Part shown: piece after piece, positions 1 through 10,281 of the stretch
Layout of the letters: each line of letters starts with the position of its first letter
Position numbering within the stretch: position 1 is the stretch's first letter
Source: Kiritimatiellia bacterium
GTDB lineage: Bacteria; Verrucomicrobiota; Kiritimatiellia; SLAD01
Length of the DNA: 55,277 nt
Assembly (NCBI GenBank): GCA_007134735.1
Contig: SLKG01000060.1
Location: 1 to 55,277, forward strand
Reading direction: 5' to 3'
Position numbers and translations under genes: made by a program
Notes under the pieces: generated by a model
The model's database searches: none
Seen by the model: the letters and a program-made list of their open reading frames with translations, nothing else
Told to the model about the DNA's origin: nothing

Positions 1-23
1 CGGCCGCCTGAATGCTGCAAATA

Positions 24-56
24 AAAACCGCCCGGGATAGGTTCCCGGACGGTTTT
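24..56 (-). terminator. Rho-independent terminator downstream of the RRM gene
   Basis: AAAACCG-c-CCGGGA / TCCCGG-a-CGGTTTT stem; on the minus strand it is followed by a T-rich tract (GGTTTTTATTT). Confidence 0.8.
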
Positions 57-74
57 CGTATTGCTGGGTTATGA

Positions 75-338
75 TCAGGAACGCGGAGGGCGATCTTCGC
101 GCGGACGCGCTTCGTTGACCCGGACGGAACGGCCGGCAATTTCCTGATCGTTCAAGGCCTCAATGGCTTTCTGGGCTTCTTCGTTATTCGGCATTTCCAC
201 GAAACCGAAACCCCGCGAACGACCGGTGAATTTATCACGGATCACCTGAGCGGAAGACACCTGGCCATGCGTCTCGAAGGCCTGACGCAGATCATCATCC
301 GACGCCTGGTAGGATAGGTTTCCTACATATATATTCAC
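75..338 (-). CDS. RNA-binding protein, single RRM domain
   Basis: VNIYVGNLSYQASDDDLRQAF...GRSRGFGFVEM contains RNP2/RNP1 motifs; GTG start at 338 preceded by AAGGAG; the 248-aa ORF to 821 is an over-extension. Confidence 0.9.
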   Translation of the reverse strand: MNIYVGNLSYQASDDDLRQAFETHGQVSSAQVIRDKFTGRSRGFGFVEMPNNEEAQKAIEALNDQEIAGRSVRVNEARPREDRPPRS

Positions 339-597
339 GAACGTACTCCTTAACTTCGGCCGCATTTTCCACCCGTCACCTGGCCGGCAGCCTTCAGCCC
401 TTGGAACGGAACAACCATCCAGTTTGCTTGCGCCCGAGGGCCTTCCACAAACCATATGCGCAAACGGTATGAAAATCGCGCGTATGAATGCAAGCAGAAA
501 TATCGGCAGAAACACGGCGGCGGCCGATGGGCGCCAAATAGCCGCACTATTCATTCCGATGTGCGAGCGGGGCAGACTCGCCGGTCTTTTCGAAGAC

Positions 598-3500
598 TTA
601 TTCCACCGCTTCAACCGCTGAGACCGCCACGTATTCGAGGGGTTCGCCAAATGAGCCCACTCCCCGTAAATAGGGCCTGACGCGCAAAACCCCCTCGTCC
701 GCAACGGTCCAGGAAATGGTGATGGCCTGCCCGAAAGCAAGATCCTGGTCAATCCGGATAAAGTGAGGCCGGCGTTCCGGATGCTTGACTTGCACCCACA
801 CGGTCCGGTCCGTTTCATCACGGGACGCCATCCAGCGCGCTGGACCTGTATTGATCAATTCCGCGCGAATGCGTTGCCGGGGACGGACACGAAATGGTTT
901 TCCGGGTGTCCGGTCAACATACTGCCCGTCAATCTCCACGCGGCCCCATTCCGCGTTCACCTGTTCCATGGGGGCCGGGGCCGCATAGGGTTGTTTGCCG
1001 ACGGCATACAATGCGAGATCGGTAACCGGCTTGTTGAATCCCAACGGGCGCACTTCCTCCATACGGCCGGCCGCGGTTTCCTCCCGATATATACCCTTCC
1101 ACACATCCCACAGATCAAGCAAACCGCCCCTCCCCACGGAGCGATCAATCTCCCGCCCCCCCCATGCCGGGGGCGTACCCCGTTCGTCTCGCATCCGGCT
1201 CGCGGCCCGGCGGTACGCCATCTCTACCGGACGCCATGTTCCATCCGGATTCACCAGACCATAATCCGTGGGCCGATATTCATCGAACCGCGGTGAATAC
1301 GCCCGACTCAGCCCGCCAAGGGACTGACTTTTAAACACAAGCTCGTGCATATGTTCATGTACCGATGCCTGATAATCCAGATCGTTTTGAGCCGGCTCAA
1401 GCGGCAGGGGAGAGCCGAATCGTTTCCATACCACCGGCTTCCGGTCACTTACCCCCCGTGCATACGCGGCCAGGAATCCGGCCTCCATGAACCGGGATCG
1501 ATCCCCCGTCAACCCTTCCACGCAAAGCGTCAGGATATCCAGATGAACCGCGCCGGCCGCCGGATCAATCGCCGTAGCCGGATCATCATTCAATACCGAT
1601 ACACACGCCGTTAAAAGCGGTTGGACCCCTTCGTTTCGCAGGGATCTCGTCATATACCCGTATGTCCGGCTTGTATAATCCTCCATGAAACGCCGGTAGG
1701 CCACGCGGGCGGCGCGGTCCGAGTCCGCCCGCTCAACGGGACCGTTCCGATGGTCCCGGGCGTGGAAGGTACCCGGCCGGCCAAGAGAGACGGGAGGGGC
1801 CGTAAGACGGCCTTCGTGTTTCCATAAGGGTTGTCCAAGGACCCGTTCGGCATGCTCCGTGGAACCGAATTGCTCTTGCACCCAGCGCTCCCACGCCTCA
1901 TCCAGGCGTTTGGCGGTCCCGGCTTTGTTCCGGTCATACTTCAAGCCGATATCAAGTGAAAATACGTTTGGCTTTTCGTCTAAACCCGCGGCCTGTATCA
2001 TACGAAGCATACCCGGAATATCCGGTTGATTGATCACCGGCCCGGCAAACCGCACCAGAACCCACAGTCCGTGAGCATCGGCCTCTTCGATAAAGTACCT
2101 GAGTTGTGACGCCTGATCCTTATGCCGATACTCCACCGACACCGCATTCAACCCGGTATCCCGCATCCGCGCCAGATCACGCCGAATCATATACGGCTGG
2201 AAGTGTTCAAGATCCAGCCACTGAGCATCCGTATCCCCGGCCGGAACAGGCGCTTCGTATCGAGCGCCCAGCAGCGAGACCAGAATCCGCTCCCACAATA
2301 CACGTGATCCCACAACGCGGGGTCTCTCCCTGGAAATGGCCGCAGACTCCGGCTTCAGCACCTTGATGGGCTGGATGATTTCGTCATAAATTCGGCCGGC
2401 ATATCCCACATCCTCCAGAACAAGACGAAAATAGTAATCTTCGGCTTCCTCCCCCCGGGCCGGAGCAACACCCAACGTAAAAAACAAGGGCTCCTCTTGC
2501 ATTCGCGCATCAGCCGGCCGCATGGGAGAAGACACGGTTCGCCGAAGGATATTCCCATGCCGGTCCAGCAATTCCGCCGCCACCCGCAATATCCCTTCGT
2601 CGCTTTTCCCCGTTGTGAAACGCGTCGTCAATTGAAAGCGTTCCCCGGGCCGAAAGATGTACTTCCCGGAACCGGCTTGATAGAGAAAGCGTTCGTCTTG
2701 AAGCGCCTGAACCGTCTCGGCAACCATGGACGCCATGGCGCTACGCGTGGCGCGGCTGTAGTCCATGCCGATCCACCCCGCCTTGCGCAGCGGACCCGAT
2801 GCCCGGGGCTCAATATGCAGGGAGGCCGCCCAACCCAGATGCCGGGCCTGCTCGTCGAGCAGTTCGTACAGCGGGACCAGGCGTTTCGCCGGCACCGATT
2901 CGCCCCCAATCCCCGGCGACCGGGGGAACGGACTTTGTATCCGGGCGCCTCGCACACGGTTTGTTACGGTTCCGCACCATGACCGGATACGAATTCCCTC
3001 GGTTTCATAAGACCCCGTCGGTCCCAATCCATATCCCAGGCCGGGCCATCCGGCGCCCTCCTCTCTCGACCGCGGATCCCGGGCTATCCGTACATCCGAA
3101 AGACCATACCGATGATCCCCCGGCCATTGTGGGGCTACATCGTTGTGCAGCCCGACCGAAAGATGGCGCAACTCCGAAAGACGCAAGCGCGCTCCATCCA
3201 CGGGCTCTCCGTCCACCCGGATGAAATCCGTTTCATGGAACACAAATCGCGTCCACTGAGGCCCTACCGTAAAAACCCGTTGCCAAACAGATCCCTTCCA
3301 ATCCTCGCATTCCATGACCAGCGAGCTCGTTCTCGAATCACCCCGCGCCATGAAGATCAGCGTGTTTTCCTCCGCATCCACGCGTTCGGGCTCAAGATCA
3401 AAAGTCCACATGCGATCCCAAAGATCCAGCGCCTCGACTTCCACTTCAATTCCCGGCCAGGGCAAACGGTGATCCCGCGCCACACGAACCGTCCCCCGTA

Positions 3501-4014
3501 CCGTTCCATCATTGTTCTCATGACGCCACAACTGCACGGTGGAAAGACCGGGCACCTCGCGGGCCTGCTCAAACAGTATGTCATGATCCTCTCTCCCGGT
3601 AACCCATTCCCCCTCTTTGCGCCGTACCTGCTCACTAAACGGTGCGCGGCCGACAAGAATCAACGAGCCGCCCTGTTCGTAATATCCCTCAAGAACAGAC
3701 CGGAATTCCTCGGGAAATAGAGCCGCATCGGGAATCAGCAGCACACGGTTCTCCTCAAGGCACCGCCGGGTCACTTCTTCGAAGGCGGACATCGGGGCCC
3801 TTTCCGCCTGCGGTACGATATCCGCCAGCAAAGCCAACATGGCCTCCGTATTCGGTCCCGAAAGCGCCGGAACCACCACGGTTACATGGTCGGAGGGCAC
3901 CACGACGGCTATCTCCGGATCCCGTAACGCACAGGCCGACAACAGCAGAACGAGAATCAACCCCGGATAAAAACCGGAACCACACACGTTATCTCTCTTC
4001 ATCCGATTCCTCAT
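598..4014 (-). CDS. Large putative lipoprotein with a glycoside-hydrolase-like barrel region
   Basis: N-terminal lipobox-like LLLSAC; a segment (RDLARMRDTGLNAVSVEYRHKDQASQLRYFIEEADAHGLWVLVRFAGPV) resembles a TIM-barrel GH; family not identified. Confidence 0.7.
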   Translation of the reverse strand: MRNRMKRDNVCGSGFYPGLILVLLLSACALRDPEIAVVVPSDHVTVVVPALSGPNTEAMLALLADIVPQAERAPMSAFEEVTRRCLEENRVLLIPDAALFPEEFRSVLEGYYEQGGSLILVGRAPFSEQVRRKEGEWVTGREDHDILFEQAREVPGLSTVQLWRHENNDGTVRGTVRVARDHRLPWPGIEVEVEALDLWDRMWTFDLEPERVDAEENTLIFMARGDSRTSSLVMECEDWKGSVWQRVFTVGPQWTRFVFHETDFIRVDGEPVDGARLRLSELRHLSVGLHNDVAPQWPGDHRYGLSDVRIARDPRSREEGAGWPGLGYGLGPTGSYETEGIRIRSWCGTVTNRVRGARIQSPFPRSPGIGGESVPAKRLVPLYELLDEQARHLGWAASLHIEPRASGPLRKAGWIGMDYSRATRSAMASMVAETVQALQDERFLYQAGSGKYIFRPGERFQLTTRFTTGKSDEGILRVAAELLDRHGNILRRTVSSPMRPADARMQEEPLFFTLGVAPARGEEAEDYYFRLVLEDVGYAGRIYDEIIQPIKVLKPESAAISRERPRVVGSRVLWERILVSLLGARYEAPVPAGDTDAQWLDLEHFQPYMIRRDLARMRDTGLNAVSVEYRHKDQASQLRYFIEEADAHGLWVLVRFAGPVINQPDIPGMLRMIQAAGLDEKPNVFSLDIGLKYDRNKAGTAKRLDEAWERWVQEQFGSTEHAERVLGQPLWKHEGRLTAPPVSLGRPGTFHARDHRNGPVERADSDRAARVAYRRFMEDYTSRTYGYMTRSLRNEGVQPLLTACVSVLNDDPATAIDPAAGAVHLDILTLCVEGLTGDRSRFMEAGFLAAYARGVSDRKPVVWKRFGSPLPLEPAQNDLDYQASVHEHMHELVFKSQSLGGLSRAYSPRFDEYRPTDYGLVNPDGTWRPVEMAYRRAASRMRDERGTPPAWGGREIDRSVGRGGLLDLWDVWKGIYREETAAGRMEEVRPLGFNKPVTDLALYAVGKQPYAAPAPMEQVNAEWGRVEIDGQYVDRTPGKPFRVRPRQRIRAELINTGPARWMASRDETDRTVWVQVKHPERRPHFIRIDQDLAFGQAITISWTVADEGVLRVRPYLRGVGSFGEPLEYVAVSAVEAVE

Positions 4015-5675
4015 AACGTCCTGGCCAGCAGTTCGCGCGCATGTTTCACGGTTACCCCCGTCGGATCCTTGCCGCCCAGCATACGCGCCAATTCGTCCAC
4101 ACGTTGCGATTCGTCGAGATGCGCCACCCCGGTAAAGGTCCGACCTTCACGCACCGACTTGGTCACTGCGAAATGCGCATGGCCCATCGAGGCCACCTGG
4201 GGCAAATGGGTAATGCAGATCACCTGGTGATGCCCGGCCACCGCGGCGAGTTTCTGTCCTACCGATCCGGCGATCTCCCCGCCGACATTCGCGTCGATCT
4301 CGTCAAAGACCAGGATGGGAATCCGATCGTGTTTGGCCAGCACGGTCTTGGTGGCCAGCATCACCCGCGATATCTCCCCGCTGGACGCGATCTGCCGAAG
4401 GGGCCGCATGGATTCGCCCACATTCGGTTCGAATCCAAATTCAATTTCATCCATCCCGTCGGCGCGCGGCTCCGACGCTTGTAACGAGACCGAGAACGTG
4501 CCATCGGGAAAACCCAGATCGTTGAGTTCAGCCGTGATATCCCGCGCCAGTTGCCCGGCCGCTTTCGCGCGCTTCTCATGCAATTGCCCGCCCTCCTTCC
4601 GGAGCGCCGCATCCAACCGCTCGATCTCCCGGTCCATCTCTTCCAGGCGTTCGCCGCGGGACTGGAGATCCTCCAGCTTTTTCCGGTTGGTTTCCAGCGC
4701 CGCCAGCACGTCCGGTACCGTCGGGCCGTATTTGCGTTTCATCCGTTGATACTCGGTCATGCGCTGATCCATCCATTCCATTCGCGCCGGATCGGCGTCC
4801 AATTGAGCGGCCATTCGGCTGATCTCCACCGCCAGCTCCTGGACGCGGGCGGCCATGACGCGCAGGTCCTCCCTCCACGTCTCCGCTTCGGGATGAAGAC
4901 GCGATAGTTCATCCAACGCGCGTTGCGCGGAAGCCATCGCGTTGAACGCCGACTCATCGTTTTCCGACAGTACACGGACCGCATCGCCGGAGAGTTCCAG
5001 TATGCGCTGTGCATGACCCAACAAGGCGTGATCCCGTTCCACCTGCTTCTCCTCTTCCTCGGACAACGCGGCTTGTTCAAGCTCCTTCACGCGATGTTTC
5101 AGCACGTCCGCCCGGGCTTCCAAATCCTCGTCGTCCGCCATAAGCTCCGTGCGTCTGGCGATCCGCTCCGCCCGTTCGCGGTACTGCTTTTCATAACGTT
5201 CCCGCTCTTTCCATAGGTGTCCGAACGAATCGAGAATATCGAGTTGGGCGTCCTGATGCAGAAGTGATTGATGATCATGCGGTCCGTGCATGTCCACGAG
5301 TCGATCCCCCAGGCGTTTGAGCACCTGAAGCGTCACCGGACTGTCGTTGACCAGGATCGATCCCGAACCCGAAGTCCGGACGATCCGCCGGATGATCAAT
5401 TGACCGTTTTCACACGAAGACAATCCGCATTCCTCGAGTATCAGATCGATTTCCGCCGAATCCGGCAGCTCGAACACCGCCTCCGCACCACAGGCGTCTT
5501 CGCCCGTCCGAATTAACGACTTGTCCGCCCGCTCGCCCAGGAGAAGCCCCAGCGCGCCGATCAGAATCGACTTCCCCGCGCCCGTTTCCCCGGTGATCAT
5601 GTTTAGACCGGGGCGAAATTCCACCTGTAGATGGTCCACCAGCGCAAGGTTCTTGATGCGCAATACGGTCAGCAT
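4011..5675 (-). CDS. recN: DNA repair protein RecN
   Basis: MLTVLRIKNLALVDHLQVEFRPGLNMITGETGAGKSILIGALGLLLGERAD Walker A; C-terminal ISRVMLATKTVL...ILVFDEIDANVGGEIAGSVG. Confidence 0.95.
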   Translation of the reverse strand: MLTVLRIKNLALVDHLQVEFRPGLNMITGETGAGKSILIGALGLLLGERADKSLIRTGEDACGAEAVFELPDSAEIDLILEECGLSSCENGQLIIRRIVRTSGSGSILVNDSPVTLQVLKRLGDRLVDMHGPHDHQSLLHQDAQLDILDSFGHLWKERERYEKQYRERAERIARRTELMADDEDLEARADVLKHRVKELEQAALSEEEEKQVERDHALLGHAQRILELSGDAVRVLSENDESAFNAMASAQRALDELSRLHPEAETWREDLRVMAARVQELAVEISRMAAQLDADPARMEWMDQRMTEYQRMKRKYGPTVPDVLAALETNRKKLEDLQSRGERLEEMDREIERLDAALRKEGGQLHEKRAKAAGQLARDITAELNDLGFPDGTFSVSLQASEPRADGMDEIEFGFEPNVGESMRPLRQIASSGEISRVMLATKTVLAKHDRIPILVFDEIDANVGGEIAGSVGQKLAAVAGHHQVICITHLPQVASMGHAHFAVTKSVREGRTFTGVAHLDESQRVDELARMLGGKDPTGVTVKHARELLARTL

Positions 5676-5789
5676 ACTTGGTCCTTTTGAGAGTCGGATC
5701 GTATCACGAATAGATGATCACTATGTAGAGCAGTTCGCTGATAAAGTCAATGAACGCGACAGGTCACCCGCGCGAATATGTAGCCGTCC

Positions 5790-5813
5790 GGGCCGCGCAA
5801 GCGCGGCCCCTAC
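5790..5813 (-). repeat. REP-like hairpin with GTAG prefix
   Basis: GGGCCGCGC-AA-GCGCGGCCC-CTAC; perfect 9-bp stem. Confidence 0.85.
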
Positions 5814-5941
5814 AACAGGCAGCTCACGCCGGCATGTAGGGGCTTCGCTCTTGTCACGGCGGAACCCGTTCCGTGACTGCGGGACGGGACAAAGACGGAT
5901 GCGATGCCACTTTGAACCACTAAAACGCATGGAACCCATCC

Positions 5942-5965
5942 GGGCCGCGCAAGCGCGGCCCCTAC
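5942..5965 (-). repeat. REP-like hairpin with GTAG prefix
   Basis: GGGCCGCGCAAGCGCGGCCCCTAC, identical to 5790-5813. Confidence 0.85.
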
Positions 5966-5987
5966 GACGGGCAGCTCACGCCGGCAT

Positions 5988-6011
5988 GTAGGGGCTTCGC
6001 TTGCGAAGCCC
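5988..6011 (+). repeat. REP-like hairpin with GTAG prefix, inverted relative to 5942-5965
   Basis: GTAG-GGGCTTCGC-TT-GCGAAGCCC; perfect 9-bp stem. A partial copy (GTAGGGGCTTCGCT) starts at 5836. Confidence 0.85.
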
Positions 6012-6042
6012 ACTGAAATCCACCGAGGACCCTGTCCCCAAC

Positions 6043-6732
6043 TTATTCACCGATAGCCTCTCGCCGGAGACCGAATTTCTCGACATCGCACGTGATCCAC
6101 TCCTTCGGAGGATATAATTGGCTCTCCAACATCCCAAGGAAATCGAAATCCTCATTGGGATTTTGATACCAATAAGGCCATACTTCCTCACGAGAAAGCA
6201 ATTTCTCGCGATATGGATTCATGTAGATATAGAAGGCATAAGGATTGGCCAATTCATCCGGTCTTAAACGATGTTCATGAAAATCACGCTGCCATGTCAG
6301 GCCGGCTCCTTCTAGTATCGGCTTTGTTATCGCTTTCATTTTCCCTATCACTTGCCCAATTTGCAATCGACCTTTAAGGCGAAACAGCAGGTGAATATGA
6401 TCGGGCATTACAGTTGAGACCATGATGTTCATATCGCCATCCAACTGCATTCGGAACCATGAAAGCATCAATGACCCGGCAACGGGATCACACACGAGCT
6501 TTCGAGCCGGACGCTTACAGCAGCAGGTGAGGAAATACCTGGCTTCCGGAATAGAGAATCGTCCTTTGCGAAGCTGATCGGTTTTCCGTTCCGGTTGGAA
6601 TTTTGATGTCTTCACCGCATACACCCCCTGTTGAATTTGAACGGAATGAAACCCCTCATACCACAAACGGGCGTCGATCGCGACGCCTGGAAAAATCCAA
6701 CACCACGCATGGGGGCCATCCGGGCCGCGCAA
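6043..6732 (-). CDS. REP-associated tyrosine transposase (RAYT; Y1/IS200-like HUH family); start uncertain
   Basis: VMPDHIHLLFRLKGRLQIGQVIGKMKA (HUH-like DHIHLL motif) and AFYIYMNPYREKLL (candidate catalytic Tyr); the extreme N-terminus overlaps a REP hairpin, so the true start is probably internal. Confidence 0.85.
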   Translation of the reverse strand: MRGPDGPHAWCWIFPGVAIDARLWYEGFHSVQIQQGVYAVKTSKFQPERKTDQLRKGRFSIPEARYFLTCCCKRPARKLVCDPVAGSLMLSWFRMQLDGDMNIMVSTVMPDHIHLLFRLKGRLQIGQVIGKMKAITKPILEGAGLTWQRDFHEHRLRPDELANPYAFYIYMNPYREKLLSREEVWPYWYQNPNEDFDFLGMLESQLYPPKEWITCDVEKFGLRREAIGE

Positions 6733-6745
6733 GCGCGGCCCCTAC
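6722..6745 (-). repeat. REP-like hairpin with GTAG prefix
   Basis: GGGCCGCGCAAGCGCGGCCCCTAC, identical to 5790-5813 and 5942-5965. Confidence 0.85.
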
Positions 6746-6760
6746 AACAGGCCCCCGGCA

Positions 6761-6789
6761 TTGACAAACCGGGCGGGGTCGCCTAGCGT
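6761..6789 (+). promoter_or_regulatory. Sigma70-like promoter for the tRNA
   Basis: TTGACA - 17 bp - TAGCGT, about 18 bp upstream of the tRNA. Confidence 0.55.
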
Positions 6790-6807
6790 ACGGTATTCCC
6801 TGTCCAT

Positions 6808-6881
6808 GGCGGAGTAGCTCAGTTGGTCAGAGCAGCGGAATCATAATCCGCGTGTCGTGGGTTCGAGTCCCACCTCCGCCA
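6808..6881 (+). tRNA. tRNA with CAT anticodon (elongator Met or Ile2)
   Basis: Cloverleaf GGCGGAG...CTCCGCC; anticodon stem GCGGA/TCCGC with loop ATCATAA; GGTTCGAGTCC T-arm. Confidence 0.93.
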
Positions 6882-6938
6882 GATCAAAGGGTATGTTCCA
6901 GAAAATATTCAGCCGCCCCGCGATCTACAGGCCTCTCT

Positions 6939-9900
6939 CTAACCGCCCGTATTGTGACGGACACTTCCGGTAACCGCCCGGCGCATACGAATCAGGGAAG
7001 TCCGGGCGTCCTCCTGCACTTCCGGCAACATGGGATCACCCCGTAAAAGGACATCGTCCAACAAGTCGATGGCTTCATGGATCATGCCCTCTTTTTCATA
7101 AATGAGCGCAGTGTAATATTTCGCATAGACATTACCGGGCTGCAGGCTGAGCGCCTGATCCAGGGCCTCCGCCGCCTCTTCCAACCGGTCCATTCGTAGC
7201 AGCACAAGTCCAAGCGTATGCCAGGCACTGCTCTGTTGCGGTTCCATCTCCACCGCCTCCCGGGCCAGCAACAGGGCTTCCTCGTACAGACCGCGCCGCT
7301 GCAAAAGCCATGCCAGATCGGTCAGCACCGCAAAATTCCGCTCCCGCCGCAAACTGGCCCGAAATGAGGATTCCGCCAGCAAATAATGCCCCGCATCGTA
7401 CTGAATCATACCGATGATGTAATTCGCGAGGAAGTTACCGGAATCCAGTCGAAGCAATTTTTCCGCCCGTTCCCGCGCCCGATCCTTTCGCGCATGCATC
7501 CGGTCATAACGAAGCAGCCATTCGAGAGCAGGGATATGATCGGGTTGTTGTTTCAACAGGTTTTCCAGTTGCGCCTCAGCGGCGTCATGCCGATCCGATG
7601 CCGCATACATCTGCGCCAGCACATAATGAATCCGGGGCTCCACGGAACCCATGCGCGTCAGACGGTTCACCGCATTCTCGAACTCATCCAAATCATCCTC
7701 TTCAAGCGCCAGCATACCGAGCGTCGCCCAGGCGCGGTGATGTTCCGGCTCCGTCCGGACCACCTGCCGCAACCGCGCACGCGCTTCGTCAACATGCCCC
7801 GTCAAGGCATCGAGCAACGCCGTCTCCACATCGATCTCGATCGGCGGTGCGTCCATCCCGGCCAGCCGGCCCAGATAAGCCCTGGCTGAATCGTAATCGC
7901 CCCGCGCCATGGTGATTTGAGCCAGGCCCAGCATGGCCTGCCAATTATGCGGATTGCGCTCAAGAATGCGCAACAAGGCCTGCTCTCCCTCTTCCGGACG
8001 CTTTTGGGCCACATACAACGCCGCCAGCAGAAGGTCCATCCGGTCGCCTTCCTCTCCCAAGGCCACGGCCCGCTCCAGTTCGCCCGCGGCAATATGCGGA
8101 CGCCCCGTCGCGGCCCAGGCATATCCCCGCCCGACATGCATTTCGGGAACGCGGACATATCCAAAATGATGCGATAAATTCCATACATTCAGCCCGAACT
8201 CCCGGCTCGCCGAAAGCTCCTCAAATTCCGCTTCGTAGCCGGCGGCCTCGAGATCGTCCTCCCGGCGGGCCAGCGAAATCAAGTTCAACAATGCGCTGAC
8301 ATTGTAGTCGTCCAGCCGGCGCGACCATTGATACGCGTCATATGCCAAATCCCCGCGCCCTAATTCATCCAACATGACACCAAGATTGTTCGCTACCTTG
8401 CCCAGATGCCGCCGGCCGTAACGCATATAGGGTTTCATATAGACGTTATCCGTCTCGAGCGCGGCGTCGCGCCACAACGCGCTCCAGAATTCCACATGCT
8501 CCGCGTATATCTGTTCCGGATCAATTGCGCCGGAATCTCTATGCCCCCTGAACACCATGACCTGGGGTACCGGATAATATTCATGCGAAAACCAAAGGTC
8601 GGGCGCGGACAGGATCATCAGGTCCTGCTCGATTTCCGGATGCATGGAAAACCATTCGTTGATCGCCGGCAATAAACCGATATTCGCCAGGTTCTTCAGG
8701 CGGGGTTCTTCAAAGAAAGAAGCCACGTACCGTAAATAATACGCGTCTCTTCCCATCCGGGGGTTCAATATATTCAGACGGATGCCCCGTTCGTGCGCAA
8801 TCAGTTGAACATTCGCATCCAAAACTCCGTCGGAAATCAGCCAGGTACGCCCTTCCATCCGGTCCAACAACTCATGCGCAAGCCGGTTGACCCCCTTTTC
8901 GGCTCGTCCATCGGCATCGGGAAGGCTTACGGGGATGACGGCCACCATTATCGCCCCGACCGCCGCCGGATAGACACCGCGCAACAGCCGTCGCACTCCC
9001 TGCATGCGCTTCTGTAAGGTGTTGTGTGCATGGAACTCCCGTCTGCGCCGAAACAGAACGACAAACCAATATCCCGCCACATAACCCGCCCATGAAGCCA
9101 TCAGCACATAGGGCGTGACCAGCATCCGGTCCGGCCCCAGCAGGCGGTGGGGAGCCAAACGGAAATTGTACAGAAGAAGAATCGCAAGCGCGGCAAGCAG
9201 TACATGCAATGCGTACGACCCAATCCGGGCCACCCGTTCATGAATGCCTTTCTTGGGCGCCATCACAATCAACCACGGCAACACGGCGATCATAAAAATC
9301 CACAACCATCCCAGTTGCGACATGTTTCGCCTGATTTCCTGGTACTGGTCACGCCAGATCATCCATACGGTTCCAAAGAAATGTTCCATCCCCGCCCAAT
9401 CGGCCGCGGGGCTGTTCCAGAATCGCCATGCCGCATACACATACAGCAGCAGGCCCGCCAGATAACAAAGCACAACCCGGGTCACCGGCCCAAAACCCAA
9501 CCAGCGCCACCGCCACATGGCCACAAACAACGCGAACGCAAAGATGGGCCCCACCATAATAAAGGTGGTAAATTCGACCGTTCCGATTCCATAGAGAATG
9601 ACGAACGGATATAAATGACGCGCCCGCCCCTCGCCCCAGAAACGAAGGAAGAGAAACGTCGCCAGAAGAAGCATGAGGATACTCAGCGATAACGGATGTG
9701 CCCGGTTGGAGACCATCCAGAACGGGGCGCTGAACGCCAGAAACAACGCAGCCGTCATACCGGACAACCCCTGGACCCACGCCGCGTTGAAATGCGCATG
9801 GTTCTCCTCCGCCGTACGATCATGGGGAATACGCGACACCAACTCGTACATCAACCACACGGAAAGCGCCCCGCATACCGCACTGAACGCGTTCGCCAGA

Positions 9901-10133
9901 TACGGAAGCGGCACCCAGGGAACACGATCGAGCAAGCGGATAATGAACCCCCACACGGGAGCCGTCTTGAAATACATCGGATCGATATCCGCATGCCATA
10001 CCAACATCGCCGCGGACGCCCCCGGAAACGCCCCACGCGCCATCGTCCACACATACACGCTCAACGCCGCCAACGCCAAGGCCGGCCCCGTCCATGATGA
10101 GCGCATCCACGACCGATCTGCTTCCCGCTGCAT
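6939..10133 (-). CDS. Polytopic membrane protein (DUF2723/GT39-like) with C-terminal TPR repeats
   Basis: Multiple N-terminal TM segments then a long series of TPR-like units (e.g. SAWHTLGLVLLRMDRLEEAAEALDQALSLQPGN). Confidence 0.8.
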   Translation of the reverse strand: MQREADRSWMRSSWTGPALALAALSVYVWTMARGAFPGASAAMLVWHADIDPMYFKTAPVWGFIIRLLDRVPWVPLPYLANAFSAVCGALSVWLMYELVSRIPHDRTAEENHAHFNAAWVQGLSGMTAALFLAFSAPFWMVSNRAHPLSLSILMLLLATFLFLRFWGEGRARHLYPFVILYGIGTVEFTTFIMVGPIFAFALFVAMWRWRWLGFGPVTRVVLCYLAGLLLYVYAAWRFWNSPAADWAGMEHFFGTVWMIWRDQYQEIRRNMSQLGWLWIFMIAVLPWLIVMAPKKGIHERVARIGSYALHVLLAALAILLLYNFRLAPHRLLGPDRMLVTPYVLMASWAGYVAGYWFVVLFRRRREFHAHNTLQKRMQGVRRLLRGVYPAAVGAIMVAVIPVSLPDADGRAEKGVNRLAHELLDRMEGRTWLISDGVLDANVQLIAHERGIRLNILNPRMGRDAYYLRYVASFFEEPRLKNLANIGLLPAINEWFSMHPEIEQDLMILSAPDLWFSHEYYPVPQVMVFRGHRDSGAIDPEQIYAEHVEFWSALWRDAALETDNVYMKPYMRYGRRHLGKVANNLGVMLDELGRGDLAYDAYQWSRRLDDYNVSALLNLISLARREDDLEAAGYEAEFEELSASREFGLNVWNLSHHFGYVRVPEMHVGRGYAWAATGRPHIAAGELERAVALGEEGDRMDLLLAALYVAQKRPEEGEQALLRILERNPHNWQAMLGLAQITMARGDYDSARAYLGRLAGMDAPPIEIDVETALLDALTGHVDEARARLRQVVRTEPEHHRAWATLGMLALEEDDLDEFENAVNRLTRMGSVEPRIHYVLAQMYAASDRHDAAEAQLENLLKQQPDHIPALEWLLRYDRMHARKDRARERAEKLLRLDSGNFLANYIIGMIQYDAGHYLLAESSFRASLRRERNFAVLTDLAWLLQRRGLYEEALLLAREAVEMEPQQSSAWHTLGLVLLRMDRLEEAAEALDQALSLQPGNVYAKYYTALIYEKEGMIHEAIDLLDDVLLRGDPMLPEVQEDARTSLIRMRRAVTGSVRHNTGG

Positions 10134-10281
10134 CTCTTCTCCCGTTCTTAATACAAAGCTTTAACCCTGTAACCAACCGGCCTTTCACTCCATGTGAATC
10201 GAACCGGGGAAAGCACAACAGATGGAACCCGCACCTGTCTTCCGGACAGAGTACACGCAACCCTCGCCAAGATCAAAAAGA

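Noticed and set aside
5521-5991. ORFs through 5.5-6.0 kb on both strands
   Set aside because: They translate REP hairpins (e.g. AQARPLRRAAHAGM, APTCRRELPVVGAALARPG); repeats explain the open frame.
6808-6881. Initiator tRNA-fMet
   Set aside because: The CAT anticodon fits, but the anticodon stem is GCGGA/TCCGC rather than ending in GGG/CCC and the first acceptor pair is G-C, so elongator Met or Ile2 is more likely.
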